Origin: an uncultured Ktedonobacteraceae bacterium
GTDB lineage: Bacteria; Chloroflexota; Ktedonobacteria; Ktedonobacterales; Ktedonobacteraceae
DNA length: 16,351 bases
Assembly (NCBI GenBank): GCA_955652655.1
Contig: CATPCK010000301.1
Coordinates: forward strand, 1-16,351
Reading direction: 5' to 3'
Position numbers and translations under genes: made by a program. A model generated the notes under the pieces. The model did not search any database, was not told the DNA's origin, and was given only the letters and a program-made list of their open reading frames with translations. Shown one piece after another: positions 1 through 6,972 of the stretch (its first letter is position 1; each line of letters starts with the position of its first letter).

Positions 1-19
1 AACGTTCTTCGATTGGCAT
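1..19 (-). CDS. 5' end of a gene running off the left edge
   Basis: Only six codons are visible (ATG then Pro-Ile-Glu-Glu-Arg), so no product can be named. The start is supported by a clear Shine-Dalgarno (AAGGAG on the minus strand, positions 28-33) seven bases before the ATG, and by a consensus -10 box about 90 bases upstream. The gene lies downstream of the SCO1 gene in the same direction, but more than 300 bases away and with its own candidate promoter, so it is probably a separate unit. The reading frame could still be fortuitous because so little of it is visible. Confidence 0.4.
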
Positions 20-333
20 TCACGCACTCCTTGATCAAAGATTTATGTTTGAGATAGATGAATTCTGATAAGTTGCCGGAATAAATACACGGCATTTCAC
101 TGCTGATATTATAACGCATCGCGGCTGGTTTATGTGAGAAATCATATTTCCCCTGGTGTTCTTCAGGTAGTGAGAGCGGGGCGCCGATGTGTGTGCTAGC
201 GGGAGGCGCTGAAGGGGTAGGAGGATGGAAGCTTGTATGTGCCTGGCCAAGTGGCAACTGCTGGTGATAAGCTTCTTATCCAAAATATCATTGTAGGCTG
301 GAACGTGTGTATCTTCTGGACGCAGCATCTCAC
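20..333. other. Gene-free stretch downstream of SCO1
   Basis: No convincing gene lies here. A 100-codon minus-strand frame starts with TTG overlapping the SCO1 stop, but its translation has no recognisable domain or coding character. A short perfect hairpin (GATAAG, 3-base loop, CTTATC; 266-280) and a looser GCGCC/GGCGC pair (181-185 with 205-209) are present. Neither is followed by a U-tract on the minus strand, so no intrinsic terminator for the oxidase operon can be named. The left part holds the -10 box and ribosome-binding site of the edge gene. Confidence 0.5.
108..113 (-). promoter_or_regulatory. Candidate -10 box for the left-edge gene
   Basis: The minus strand reads TATAAT, a perfect sigma-70-type -10 hexamer, about 90 bases before the ATG at 19. 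No good -35 hexamer is seen 16-18 bases upstream, so the call rests on the -10 alone and on its position before a start with a good ribosome-binding site. Confidence 0.3.
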
Positions 334-1017
334 TCAATTACCTGGCTGTGGTAACCACTGCCGCATTCCAGCCTCTAGCCCGATTACTTGACTGCTAAGA
401 TCTGACTTGCTATTTGAGTTCAGTGTCTCGAAGTAGAGCTGCTCACGCCCGTTGGCATCTATTATGAACGTTGCTGGATCATGTAGCGCGTCCCCGCTCG
501 AGCTAACCTGGTCATACACCTGGTACAAGTGGTATATGGACTGCAGTTGTTTTGCTGTACCTGTGAGGAATAACCACTGATGCAACATCCCGTGCTTGAT
601 AGACCAGGCTTGCACCTCAGGTATGCTGGTTGCGGTGGGATTAGCATTGATAGCGACCAACGCTACCTGCCTGGCAGCAGAGGATCTCAGCTGAGCCTTG
701 GCATCGTACAGAATCTCAGCAGTCAGTGGACACAGAGTAGTACACCGCGCATCGATGAAGGCCAGAACTACCTCACGACCGCGTAGGGACGAAAGGGTGA
801 CTGAGTGACCGAACTGGTCGATGAGGTTGAAGTCAGGTGCGGGCCGGCCTGACATTGGAAAACCGCCAATTGCAGTGTTAGCCGGTTGTACAATTGTCTG
901 GCTGCGACGCATTGTGAGTACCGTGATTCCCCAGACCGCTCCGGTAATTATCACGAGTGCTGAAGTGACAACAAAGGCAACTAGAGCGAGTTTGTGCAAA
1001 CCATCTGGATGCCGCAT
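334..1017 (-). CDS. SCO1/SenC-family copper chaperone for cytochrome oxidase
   Basis: Membrane-anchored thioredoxin-fold protein of 227 residues that in this family delivers copper to, or reduces, the CuA site of oxidase subunit II. One N-terminal membrane helix (about residues 9-35) is followed by a periplasm-side SCO domain with the diagnostic CxxxC copper motif (Cys92, Cys96, in CTTLC) and the third ligand His179 in a HDPATF context. It is the last gene of the oxidase operon, 66 bases after the CtaG-like gene, which fits a CuA assembly role. I chose the second ATG (1017) over the one at 1023: the AAAGGA ribosome-binding site is 7 bases from the former but only about 2 from the latter. The family call is secure; the exact partner is inferred from context. 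Confidence 0.92.
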   Translation of the reverse strand: MRHPDGLHKLALVAFVVTSALVIITGAVWGITVLTMRRSQTIVQPANTAIGGFPMSGRPAPDFNLIDQFGHSVTLSSLRGREVVLAFIDARCTTLCPLTAEILYDAKAQLRSSAARQVALVAINANPTATSIPEVQAWSIKHGMLHQWLFLTGTAKQLQSIYHLYQVYDQVSSSGDALHDPATFIIDANGREQLYFETLNSNSKSDLSSQVIGLEAGMRQWLPQPGN

Positions 1018-1083
1018 GGTCATTTCCTTTCACCAGATACGTGTTTGAATGCGTTCACGCCCCCAGTGTTTCCAGTCCAGCGT

Positions 1084-2007
1084 TTACCTCTCCACGTTGT
1101 GCGATTTTATGGTGACTTCTGTATCCTCCGACTGCAAAGCCAGCCACTGTTGTACAAGGATGCTAAAAGCGGTCCCGAACGGGACGTCACCAAATGTCCA
1201 CATGATGCCTGCTCCAAGTTGCTGATCTTGCAATGCAGAGAACCCACCTGTCACAGTGGCCAGGTGGGTGTAAGGAGCATAGAGGGCTGCCGGAGCAAAT
1301 CCGAGCAGCACCGCCAGAACGACGTTTTGGGCTATAGCGGCTCCCACGCACACCATTTGCCCAATGTAGCCCAGGCGTGGGCGGAGCGGTGGCGATGGTA
1401 TCACCTGCGTCCAGAAAAGGGCGCTAACAGCAAGAAAGGTCAAATGCTCACACCAATCGTGGATGGCGTCATTTGTCAGAGCAAGATCATAGAGGGCGGG
1501 CCAATGCCACACATAGGTACCGATGATCAGGAGCCCACACGAGATAGCGGGTTGTCGCAGCCAATGCCCCACTCGGTAGAGAACACGCTTCGCTTTCAGC
1601 TTTGCCGATACCTTGAAGAGTCTTCGAGCCCAGCCCGGTAATCCCTGCCACAACGGTTGCAGCGGGGCTGCAGCCACAAGCAGCGGGGCCATAACGACCA
1701 GCAAGAGCAGGTGTTGAATCATGTGAATCCAGAAGAACCGGCTAGAGAGTATGTCAATGGGAGCAGAGTCTCCGAGAAGGATAATAAAGATAGCGCCCAG
1801 GAAGTAGGCACCGCGCCAGAACCAGCTGTCCCACTGATATCCACCGGAACCGGTCAATTCAGGGGAAGTCGTGGCCCTGGCAGTCTTCCTCTGCTCCGCT
1901 TTGACGAGTACCTGCCATCCACGGAAGTACAGGATTTCGGCAACAAGACATCCAAGCAGCACAGTGGGTGGGATTGGCCACCCATTTGCATCAGCCCAGA
2001 TGTTCAT
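1084..2007 (-). CDS. ctaG: caa3-type CtaG-like cytochrome c oxidase assembly protein
   Basis: Polytopic membrane protein of 307 residues resembling the caa3_CtaG family, which is needed for assembly of the oxidase metal centres in Bacillus-type systems and is unrelated to the Cox11-type CtaG of proteobacteria. About seven hydrophobic segments are visible. Family-like polar signatures within them include His95 and His99 in the helix beginning WIHMIQHLLLL, a WHWP motif at 167-170, His188, and DQQLGAGIMW at 261-270. The start is supported by TGGAGG seven bases upstream of the ATG. It lies 30 bases after subunit III and before the SCO gene, so structural subunits are followed by two assembly factors. 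The long basic loop (about 127-151) between helices is likely cytoplasmic. Copper handling is presumed for the family, not shown by the sequence. Confidence 0.85.
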   Translation of the reverse strand: MNIWADANGWPIPPTVLLGCLVAEILYFRGWQVLVKAEQRKTARATTSPELTGSGGYQWDSWFWRGAYFLGAIFIILLGDSAPIDILSSRFFWIHMIQHLLLLVVMAPLLVAAAPLQPLWQGLPGWARRLFKVSAKLKAKRVLYRVGHWLRQPAISCGLLIIGTYVWHWPALYDLALTNDAIHDWCEHLTFLAVSALFWTQVIPSPPLRPRLGYIGQMVCVGAAIAQNVVLAVLLGFAPAALYAPYTHLATVTGGFSALQDQQLGAGIMWTFGDVPFGTAFSILVQQWLALQSEDTEVTIKSHNVER

Positions 2008-2037
2008 TGCAGCGCCTCCACATTCCAGCAGCTTGCC

Positions 2038-2610
2038 TCATATAAGAAGCATGCTGAACACCCACATAACTAAGCTAGCGATTATTGTATAGTACCACCA
2101 GTAGCCAACAACCTCCGGGATGTAACCATGCCCAGCCAGTCGGCCGCGCATGATCCGCCCCAAAAGCAGTAAGCCGATGAACGCGGCTAGCGCGAGGTGG
2201 AATGCTGAATACCATGAAAGCAGTAAGGTCACACTCTCATAGGCATGGAAGGGACTGGTATATCCCAAGGTCACGCCGAGCCAGATTTGGAACGCCAGCG
2301 CCACGACCATGAGCAGCAATGAGAGAATGAAGATCATCGGTTGGCCGCCTCTTCGCTCCCACCAGTAGTAGGCGAGTCCGCTCAGTATCAGAACAACGGC
2401 TGCCAGCACCCCAGGCAAAAGGGCGGGAGGATGGTCGCTAGCAAGTCTATACTTGTTCAACACATTGAGCGAGTTCAGGTAACCACCCGCGGCCAGGAGA
2501 GCGAGTATAGACAGGAAATCGGAGATCATGAACATTATCACGCCTGCTCGCGCTCTCCCAACCCGAATATGCAACGGAAGTTCGTGCATTTCCTCTAAGG
2601 GTGTACTCAT
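2038..2610 (-). CDS. ctaE: Cytochrome c oxidase subunit III (five-helix form)
   Basis: Integral membrane subunit of 190 residues with five predicted helices (about 22-45, 64-84, 91-116, 124-154, 168-190), the short bacterial form compared with the roughly 260-residue seven-helix form. It stabilises subunit I in A-type oxidases. The sequence is divergent. The helix that usually reads SE followed by hydrophobics has SD (Asp31), and the usual FHGLHV element is reduced to FHLAL (137-141). A longer frame begins with TTG at 2637, overlapping the subunit I stop. I prefer the ATG at 2610 because AGGAG lies 8 bases upstream and the protein then starts MSTPLEE, 23 bases after subunit I. The call depends partly on its place between subunit I and CtaG. 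Confidence 0.82.
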   Translation of the reverse strand: MSTPLEEMHELPLHIRVGRARAGVIMFMISDFLSILALLAAGGYLNSLNVLNKYRLASDHPPALLPGVLAAVVLILSGLAYYWWERRGGQPMIFILSLLLMVVALAFQIWLGVTLGYTSPFHAYESVTLLLSWYSAFHLALAAFIGLLLLGRIMRGRLAGHGYIPEVVGYWWYYTIIASLVMWVFSMLLI

Positions 2611-2633
2611 AAGTATGTCTCCTAATAGCGCTA

Positions 2634-4526
2634 TCAACTCTCTGACTGTGGCAGTACAGGTGATACCATGGCACCCTCCTCATCCTCCGCAGCTGGTTCA
2701 GGCGTTCCGTAATTGTAGGGTGTTGATGTCACCACGGGCAGGTGTTCAAAATTCTCCAGAGGTACCGGCGTCGGCACAGTCCACTCCAGTGTCTTAGCAC
2801 CCCACTCGTCGGCAGTGGCAGGCTCACCGCGCACCAGCGTGATAATCACGTTGTATACGGTAACAAAAACCGATGCCGCGATCAGGATAGCAAACAAGCT
2901 GGCGATTAAATTGGCAGTGGCAAACGGGGGGGCAATATTAGCCGACCAGCGCGGTTCACCCTGTAGGCCCGCATAGAACAGAGATAAGAATGTACCAAGA
3001 AAACCGATCTCGAACAGCCAGAAATGGATCCTGCCCAGCAGTGGATCAAGTTGACGTCCCAGCATTTTTGGAAACCAGTAGTAAAAGCCGGCGAAAAACC
3101 CGAAGACCATGCTTCCAACAAGGGTGAAATGGAAGTGGGCTGTGACAAACATGCCGCCATGTAAGATTTCATCGGTGGGAAGATCTGCCAGGTAGATGCC
3201 AGTGATTCCTCCGATGACGAAGTTCACCAACATTCCAGCCACGAACAGGATTGGGACCGTGACCCACATCTTCCCACGCCAAAACGTGCCGATCATAGCC
3301 AGGAAGAAGAAACCGGTGGGAATAGAGATTAACTCTGTATCGAGCATGAACGGGCCGTCCAGCGCGGTTGCTGACCCACTCGTATAGAGATGGTGTCCCC
3401 ACACGAGTATGCTTAGTAAACAGATCGTGATCAGGCTGCCAAGCATCATGCGACGACCAAAAATCGCCTTACGGGAAAAAACAGCGCTTACCTCAGCAGC
3501 TACTGCCATTGACGGCAGTGCAATCACGTACACCTCGGGATGTCCCATAAACCAGAACAGGTGCTCGTATAGCCAGTTACTACCACCAAAAGCGGCAATA
3601 AAGAAGGATGTTTGGAAGACACGGTCCATCAAGACCATCACCTGAGATATCAGGAAGGAAGGGAACGCTGTTAAACCAAGGAACACCGAGAGTATCACGC
3701 CCCAGACAAATATCGGGAGACGTCCCCATGTCATTCCCTTCGTTCGCAGCACAAACACAGTCGTGACGATATTCAGTGCCGCTATAGTCGTTGAGATAGC
3801 AAAGATGATGATGGTGAAGCAGTACGCATCCATGCCTGGTGTTAACCCCTGGACAGAAAGAGGTGCGTAACCAGTCCATCCTGTCTGGAATCCGCCAAGA
3901 AACAATGTGGAAAAGAATATGGGAACGGCGGAGAAAAGCAGCCAGTAACTTAGCGCGTTGAGCCGAGGAAAGGCCATATCACGCGCTCCAATCATGATGG
4001 GTAAAATGAAGTTGCCGAAAGGGCCGCTGACCATGATGATGGAGGATACAATCATGATGATGCCGTGCATTCCCACAATGGTGTTGTACGTGGAAGGTGT
4101 GAAGAAGAGCGCCCCGGGTCTTGATTGTTCCAGCCGGATCATGAAGGCTCCCATTGAGCCTACGAAAAAGAGTACAAGCACTGTTGCCAGGTATTGCATC
4201 CCGACAACTTTGTGGTCGGTGGTAAAGCGGAAGTAGCGCCAGAGTCCCTGATCCTTTCCTGCCAACTGCAGTTCTTCAGCAGGTGTTGGATCCCGGCGAG
4301 CAAAACCCCACTTAAAGACACCGTTGAAGGCTCCCATGCCCACAAAGAAGAAGAGTGTCCAGCCTGTGTAGAGAGCCACTATTGATGCGTCGGGGTTAAC
4401 GGTTGGACTTACAAAATGGGCCACGATTACATAAGCCACGATAGCGCCTATAACACCGAGTACAATTCCAGAAACCACACTCGGGAAAAGATTCTGTAAG
4501 AAACTCGTGTGTTTGACTTCGGTCAT
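2634..4526 (-). CDS. ctaD: Cytochrome c oxidase subunit I, haem-copper oxidase with altered K-channel
   Basis: Catalytic, proton-pumping subunit of an A-type haem-copper oxidase, 630 residues, with the haem and CuB centres in the membrane. Visible ligands are His154 (haem a), His329 and the His378-His379 pair (CuB), Tyr333 of the His-Tyr pair in GHPEVY, His464 (haem a3) and His466 (haem a). The D-channel residues Asp183 (GARDMAFPRLN) and Glu331 are retained. Unusually, the K-channel helix reads IPTGFFF, with Phe407 where A-type enzymes have Lys. The usual LHD motif reads LHG (Gly457) and the usual PRR reads PRW (526-527). An N-terminal extension of about 95 residues holds two extra hydrophobic segments (12-38, 51-70). 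The start ATG overlaps the subunit II stop by 4 bases (ATGA), with AAGGAGG six bases upstream. The acidic, proline-rich tail after 585 is probably cytoplasmic. Confidence 0.95.
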   Translation of the reverse strand: MTEVKHTSFLQNLFPSVVSGIVLGVIGAIVAYVIVAHFVSPTVNPDASIVALYTGWTLFFFVGMGAFNGVFKWGFARRDPTPAEELQLAGKDQGLWRYFRFTTDHKVVGMQYLATVLVLFFVGSMGAFMIRLEQSRPGALFFTPSTYNTIVGMHGIIMIVSSIIMVSGPFGNFILPIMIGARDMAFPRLNALSYWLLFSAVPIFFSTLFLGGFQTGWTGYAPLSVQGLTPGMDAYCFTIIIFAISTTIAALNIVTTVFVLRTKGMTWGRLPIFVWGVILSVFLGLTAFPSFLISQVMVLMDRVFQTSFFIAAFGGSNWLYEHLFWFMGHPEVYVIALPSMAVAAEVSAVFSRKAIFGRRMMLGSLITICLLSILVWGHHLYTSGSATALDGPFMLDTELISIPTGFFFLAMIGTFWRGKMWVTVPILFVAGMLVNFVIGGITGIYLADLPTDEILHGGMFVTAHFHFTLVGSMVFGFFAGFYYWFPKMLGRQLDPLLGRIHFWLFEIGFLGTFLSLFYAGLQGEPRWSANIAPPFATANLIASLFAILIAASVFVTVYNVIITLVRGEPATADEWGAKTLEWTVPTPVPLENFEHLPVVTSTPYNYGTPEPAAEDEEGAMVSPVLPQSES

Positions 4527-5302
4527 GGGTGTCCTCCTTGGCTTATTATCCAGGAATTAAATGTCGAAGCACTAACCACCTGCACTGATGACCACATATA
4601 GGAATGGTAGAGCCCGCACAATTCCACGCAGCGCACGCTGTAACTCCCGATCCGCGATGGTGTCACGAGTGGCGTGGTGGTCACTTCCCCCGGGTTAGCG
4701 TCAACGCGAATCCCAAGCGCCTGGATGGAAAATCCATGCAGCACATCTTCCGAAGTGACGTTGAACTCCACCGGACGATTCACCGGCAGTTCAAGCACCT
4801 GGCCCTGGCTGGACACTCCGTATTGTGGATAGCTAAAAGTCCACAGCCATTGCTGCGCGGTTACCTGGACAACAAGCGGGTTAGTAGCTGAGGCAACGGT
4901 GTCCTGGTAGAAACCAAACAGGCCCCAGATGAGCAGGAATAGACAAAGAGCTCCAGTGATTCCCATCCAGCCGATTTGGAGCCCTGGCCTGGGCTTCAGG
5001 ACAAGAGCATCTTCCCCAGGCCTCCCATTGACTCTGAAGGCAATCAAGCTATAGACGAGAAAGACAAAGACGAATAGGGCCACCGGCACGGACAGGATGG
5101 TAAGCATTTCCATCGTGGAGTTATCGGTGGCGTCAAGACCGCTTGCAGCTACCGGCAGAACAAATGGGGACGTGACAATCACCGCCACCATGCCGATAAC
5201 AGAGAGTACCACCCAGATAATGATTGCACGACGCAGGTGATTCGGTTCCTTGCGTACTGGTGCAGCACTGCCGGTATTTTCATTAATGTTGTCGTCAGCC
5301 AT
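4523..5302 (-). CDS. ctaC: Cytochrome c oxidase subunit II with intact CuA site
   Basis: Membrane-anchored subunit of 259 residues that accepts electrons from a soluble carrier and passes them through CuA to subunit I. Hydrophobic segments lie near 26-50, 66-90 and 110-131, followed by the cupredoxin domain on the outer face. All CuA ligands are visible: His189 in DVLHGF, then Cys225, Glu227, Cys229, His233 and Met236 in CVELCGLYHSYM. The aromatic entry patch QQWLWTF (Trp152, Trp154) is also present. There is no C-terminal cytochrome c domain, so unlike caa3 enzymes it needs a separate donor, and no cytochrome c gene occurs in the window. The start is supported by GGGAGG five bases upstream. 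It lies 10 bases after the cupredoxin-like gene and overlaps subunit I by 4 bases, which indicates translational coupling. Confidence 0.95.
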   Translation of the reverse strand: MADDNINENTGSAAPVRKEPNHLRRAIIIWVVLSVIGMVAVIVTSPFVLPVAASGLDATDNSTMEMLTILSVPVALFVFVFLVYSLIAFRVNGRPGEDALVLKPRPGLQIGWMGITGALCLFLLIWGLFGFYQDTVASATNPLVVQVTAQQWLWTFSYPQYGVSSQGQVLELPVNRPVEFNVTSEDVLHGFSIQALGIRVDANPGEVTTTPLVTPSRIGSYSVRCVELCGLYHSYMWSSVQVVSASTFNSWIISQGGHP

Positions 5303-5312
5303 GTTGCCCTCC

Positions 5313-6032
5313 CTAATAACCTGCTACCGTCAGTGTTCCAGCCATGTACCCGGTAGTAGACATCGGCCCGCTAAAGCCATAGGGGACTCCGCGATTGCTT
5401 CCACAAGGGACATAGCAGTGCCAGATGTAGGTGCCCGGCGGGCCAGTGCGGAACTGGAAAGAGATGACGTTGGGCTTCGGGTACTGGTTGCCGTTAATTG
5501 TCACAGCACTAGGAGAGTTATCTGGAACCCCAAGAAGAGGGACACTGACGAATAGCGGGTAGGAAGAGTCGGGTGGTGACTGGAGGGTAAATGTGTGGCC
5601 TGGAGCGTCCGCACTAATCTGGCTCATGGACTTACCGTTGACCAACATCGTACCTCCAATTGTTCCACGCGCTTGTCGGAAGTAATCGTTGATCAGGGTA
5701 GTTGCAGTGTCGTATTGCTTGATGACGACCGTGATGACGCTGTTAGGTGGAACTGCAAGGTTTGTGCCTTGAAGGTTTGTGGATGAGCAATAGGTTACCC
5801 ATTGGCTTTGCTGCGCATCCGCATTGGGGTGACATACCAAACTGTCGGGAAATGTAGCGAGTTCAAGTGTTGCACTGTTAGGACCCGTTTTGGTTGCATA
5901 CGTCACGTTGGGGGGTTCGTAACCAATTCCCCAGATTGATCGAAGACTCAGAGCGACTCCGGCTACGATGCCGAAACCTAGAACGATCGACACTACGATA
6001 CCAATAATAAAGCCCGATGAATGTCGTTTCAA
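5313..6032 (-). CDS. Membrane-anchored cupredoxin-like protein, first gene of the oxidase operon
   Basis: 239-residue protein with a basic N-terminus, one membrane anchor (about 8-32) and an outer-face domain that looks cupredoxin-like. Candidate metal residues are His146 (GHTFTL) and the segment WHCYVPCG with His205, Cys206 and Cys210, followed by Met224 and Met230. The CxxxC spacing recalls CuA of subunit II, but the CuA Glu position is Val and the following His position is Arg, so a canonical CuA site is unlikely. An extra Cys pair (67, 82) could form a disulfide. I chose a TTG start because AAGGAGG sits six bases before it; a GTG frame at 6089 is longer but has no ribosome-binding site. 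Its position 10 bases before subunit II suggests an accessory subunit, copper carrier or electron donor. The fold assignment is by motif only. Confidence 0.75.
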   Translation of the reverse strand: MKRHSSGFIIGIVVSIVLGFGIVAGVALSLRSIWGIGYEPPNVTYATKTGPNSATLELATFPDSLVCHPNADAQQSQWVTYCSSTNLQGTNLAVPPNSVITVVIKQYDTATTLINDYFRQARGTIGGTMLVNGKSMSQISADAPGHTFTLQSPPDSSYPLFVSVPLLGVPDNSPSAVTINGNQYPKPNVISFQFRTGPPGTYIWHCYVPCGSNRGVPYGFSGPMSTTGYMAGTLTVAGY

Positions 6033-6277
6033 TGCAGTCCTCCTTGTCAGTGGGTTTTGACACAAAAGCCGACAGGTGTGCTGTTCCACCTCTGCTGGCT
6101 AATGACCGTGGCTACATACATTGCACCAATTGGACGTCTTGCTGTTTAACGAACATAACACAGACATCCACTGTTATCAGAAACTCCTCGACCTCATGAA
6201 AGCTTCACCTCAATCTGTAGCTGGGAAATATCAGGAATGCCAGAAGAGTTCCTGCTTTATCTTATTTCAAGAGCATG
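6033..6277 (-). promoter_or_regulatory. Long 5' leader of the oxidase operon
   Basis: About 260 bases separate the candidate start site near 6295 from the TTG start of the first oxidase gene. Within the leader, CAGGAA and TTCCTG form a perfect 6-base inverted repeat with an 11-base spacer (6232-6254), which could form an RNA hairpin. A four-codon upstream frame (ATG CTC TTG AAA, then TAA) begins just after the putative start site. I recognise no known riboswitch. The leader is plausible only if the promoter call is right. Confidence 0.3.
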
Positions 6278-6293
6278 GCGCTTATACAAGCGC
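6278..6293. promoter_or_regulatory. Perfect inverted repeat at the oxidase operon start site
   Basis: GCGCTT and AAGCGC flank a 4-base centre (ATAC). The element lies directly after the -10 box of the minus-strand promoter, covering about +2 to +17. This is a typical position for a repressor operator, or for a hairpin at the RNA 5' end. No regulator is encoded nearby. Confidence 0.4.
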
Positions 6294-6301
6294 ATAACAT
6301 A

Positions 6302-6330
6302 AGTATATCATACAAATGAAACCTTTGAAA
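6302..6330 (-). promoter_or_regulatory. Candidate extended -10 promoter of the oxidase operon
   Basis: On the minus strand TATACT (6307-6302) is preceded by TGA, giving an extended -10. A weak -35 (TTTCAA, 6330-6325) lies at exactly 17 bases spacing. It points toward the oxidase genes and is the best match in the divergent region. Confidence 0.45.
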
Positions 6331-6393
6331 ATATACAATTTGTCCAAAGACAGGACCTGTGAATGGTCCAGAATATGCAATAAGGGAAGGATA

Positions 6394-6402
6394 TGGTACA
6401 AT
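6394..6402 (+). promoter_or_regulatory. Candidate extended -10 for the zinc-ribbon gene
   Basis: TGG followed by TACAAT resembles an extended -10 element pointing right, divergent from the oxidase promoter. No good -35 is seen. It would leave a leader of roughly 95 bases before the ATG at 6503. That leader contains short GC-rich self-complementary pieces (CCGG-type near 6462-6478), but no structure I can name. Confidence 0.33.
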
Positions 6403-6502
6403 AATTATGCTGGTTAGCGAAGTGTAGCGCGACCAAAGTAGAGGTCTCCTTCCCGTTGAAGCCCGGCAGTGCGCCCGGAAAGGACTGCGAGCGAACGAAA
6501 TT

Positions 6503-6916
6503 ATGATGCCAGGAAATGATGTAACGGACGCTACCCGGCAAGAGATAGGACAGAGAGGGCACTGGTACAAGCCTATCCGCTGTTCTATCTGTACGAGTTT
6601 TATCTGGGTTCACCCTATTACACTCAAAGAGCCGGTTGGAGTGCCAGAACCGCGCCGCGAATGGGTTCTCTGCAAACCTTGCAACGAATCTCTGCTCGTG
6701 GAAATGCGCCGTTCCTCCATACGTTCACCAGCATGTTTGCGAATAGCTATGGGCCTTGTGGCCGCTGAACGTTCACCCAATGCTTATACTATGAGTACAC
6801 CTATTCGCGAACTGCAGGAATTCCAGCGGGAATTCGCCTGGGGCATACGGCTGCTGGTCCTTTTTGCCCTTTTGCACCTGGTTATATTTGTCATTCTGTT
6901 GGCGGTACCAAAATAA
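6503..6916 (+). CDS. Small zinc-ribbon protein with C-terminal membrane helix
   Basis: 137-residue protein. Two Cys pairs, Cys27/Cys30 (CSIC) and Cys57/Cys60 (CKPC), form a treble-clef or zinc-ribbon type site in the N-terminal half. A linker follows, then one hydrophobic helix at about 114-134 with little beyond it, so the protein is probably tail-anchored with the zinc domain in the cytoplasm. The function is unknown and I do not recognise a named family. The start is uncertain: ATGATG at 6503 has no close ribosome-binding site, since the AAAGGA at 6479-6484 is 18 bases away. The next gene starts 56 bases after the stop with no terminator visible, so the two may be co-transcribed. The paired CxxC motifs and the membrane tail make a real gene likely. 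Confidence 0.7.
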   Translation: MMPGNDVTDATRQEIGQRGHWYKPIRCSICTSFIWVHPITLKEPVGVPEPRREWVLCKPCNESLLVEMRRSSIRSPACLRIAMGLVAAERSPNAYTMSTPIRELQEFQREFAWGIRLLVLFALLHLVIFVILLAVPK

Positions 6917-6972
6917 AACAGTTTCCTATCTCATGCTCTAGTTTTTTATCTCACTTGCATCATAGGGAAAAC

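Noticed and set aside
35..337. 100-codon minus-strand frame starting with TTG that overlaps the SCO1 stop
   Set aside because: No ribosome-binding site suited to it beyond coincidence, no recognisable domain, irregular composition; most likely a chance open frame downstream of SCO1.
994..1641. 215-codon plus-strand frame antisense to the CtaG-like gene
   Set aside because: Shadow of the well-supported CtaG-like gene; translation shows no domain and is rich in Cys, His and Pro as expected for an antisense frame.
2611..2637. Nine-residue N-terminal extension of subunit III from a TTG start
   Set aside because: Overlaps the subunit I stop and lacks the ribosome-binding site; the ATG at 2610 has AGGAG at good spacing.
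4523..4526. Possible frameshift or fusion between oxidase subunits II and I
   Set aside because: The ATGA overlap with a Shine-Dalgarno in front is ordinary translational coupling, and both proteins are complete.
6033..6089. GTG-started extension of the cupredoxin-like protein
   Set aside because: The added residues include a Cys-rich, basic stretch before the membrane anchor and no ribosome-binding site, whereas TTG 6032 has a near-perfect AAGGAGG six bases upstream.
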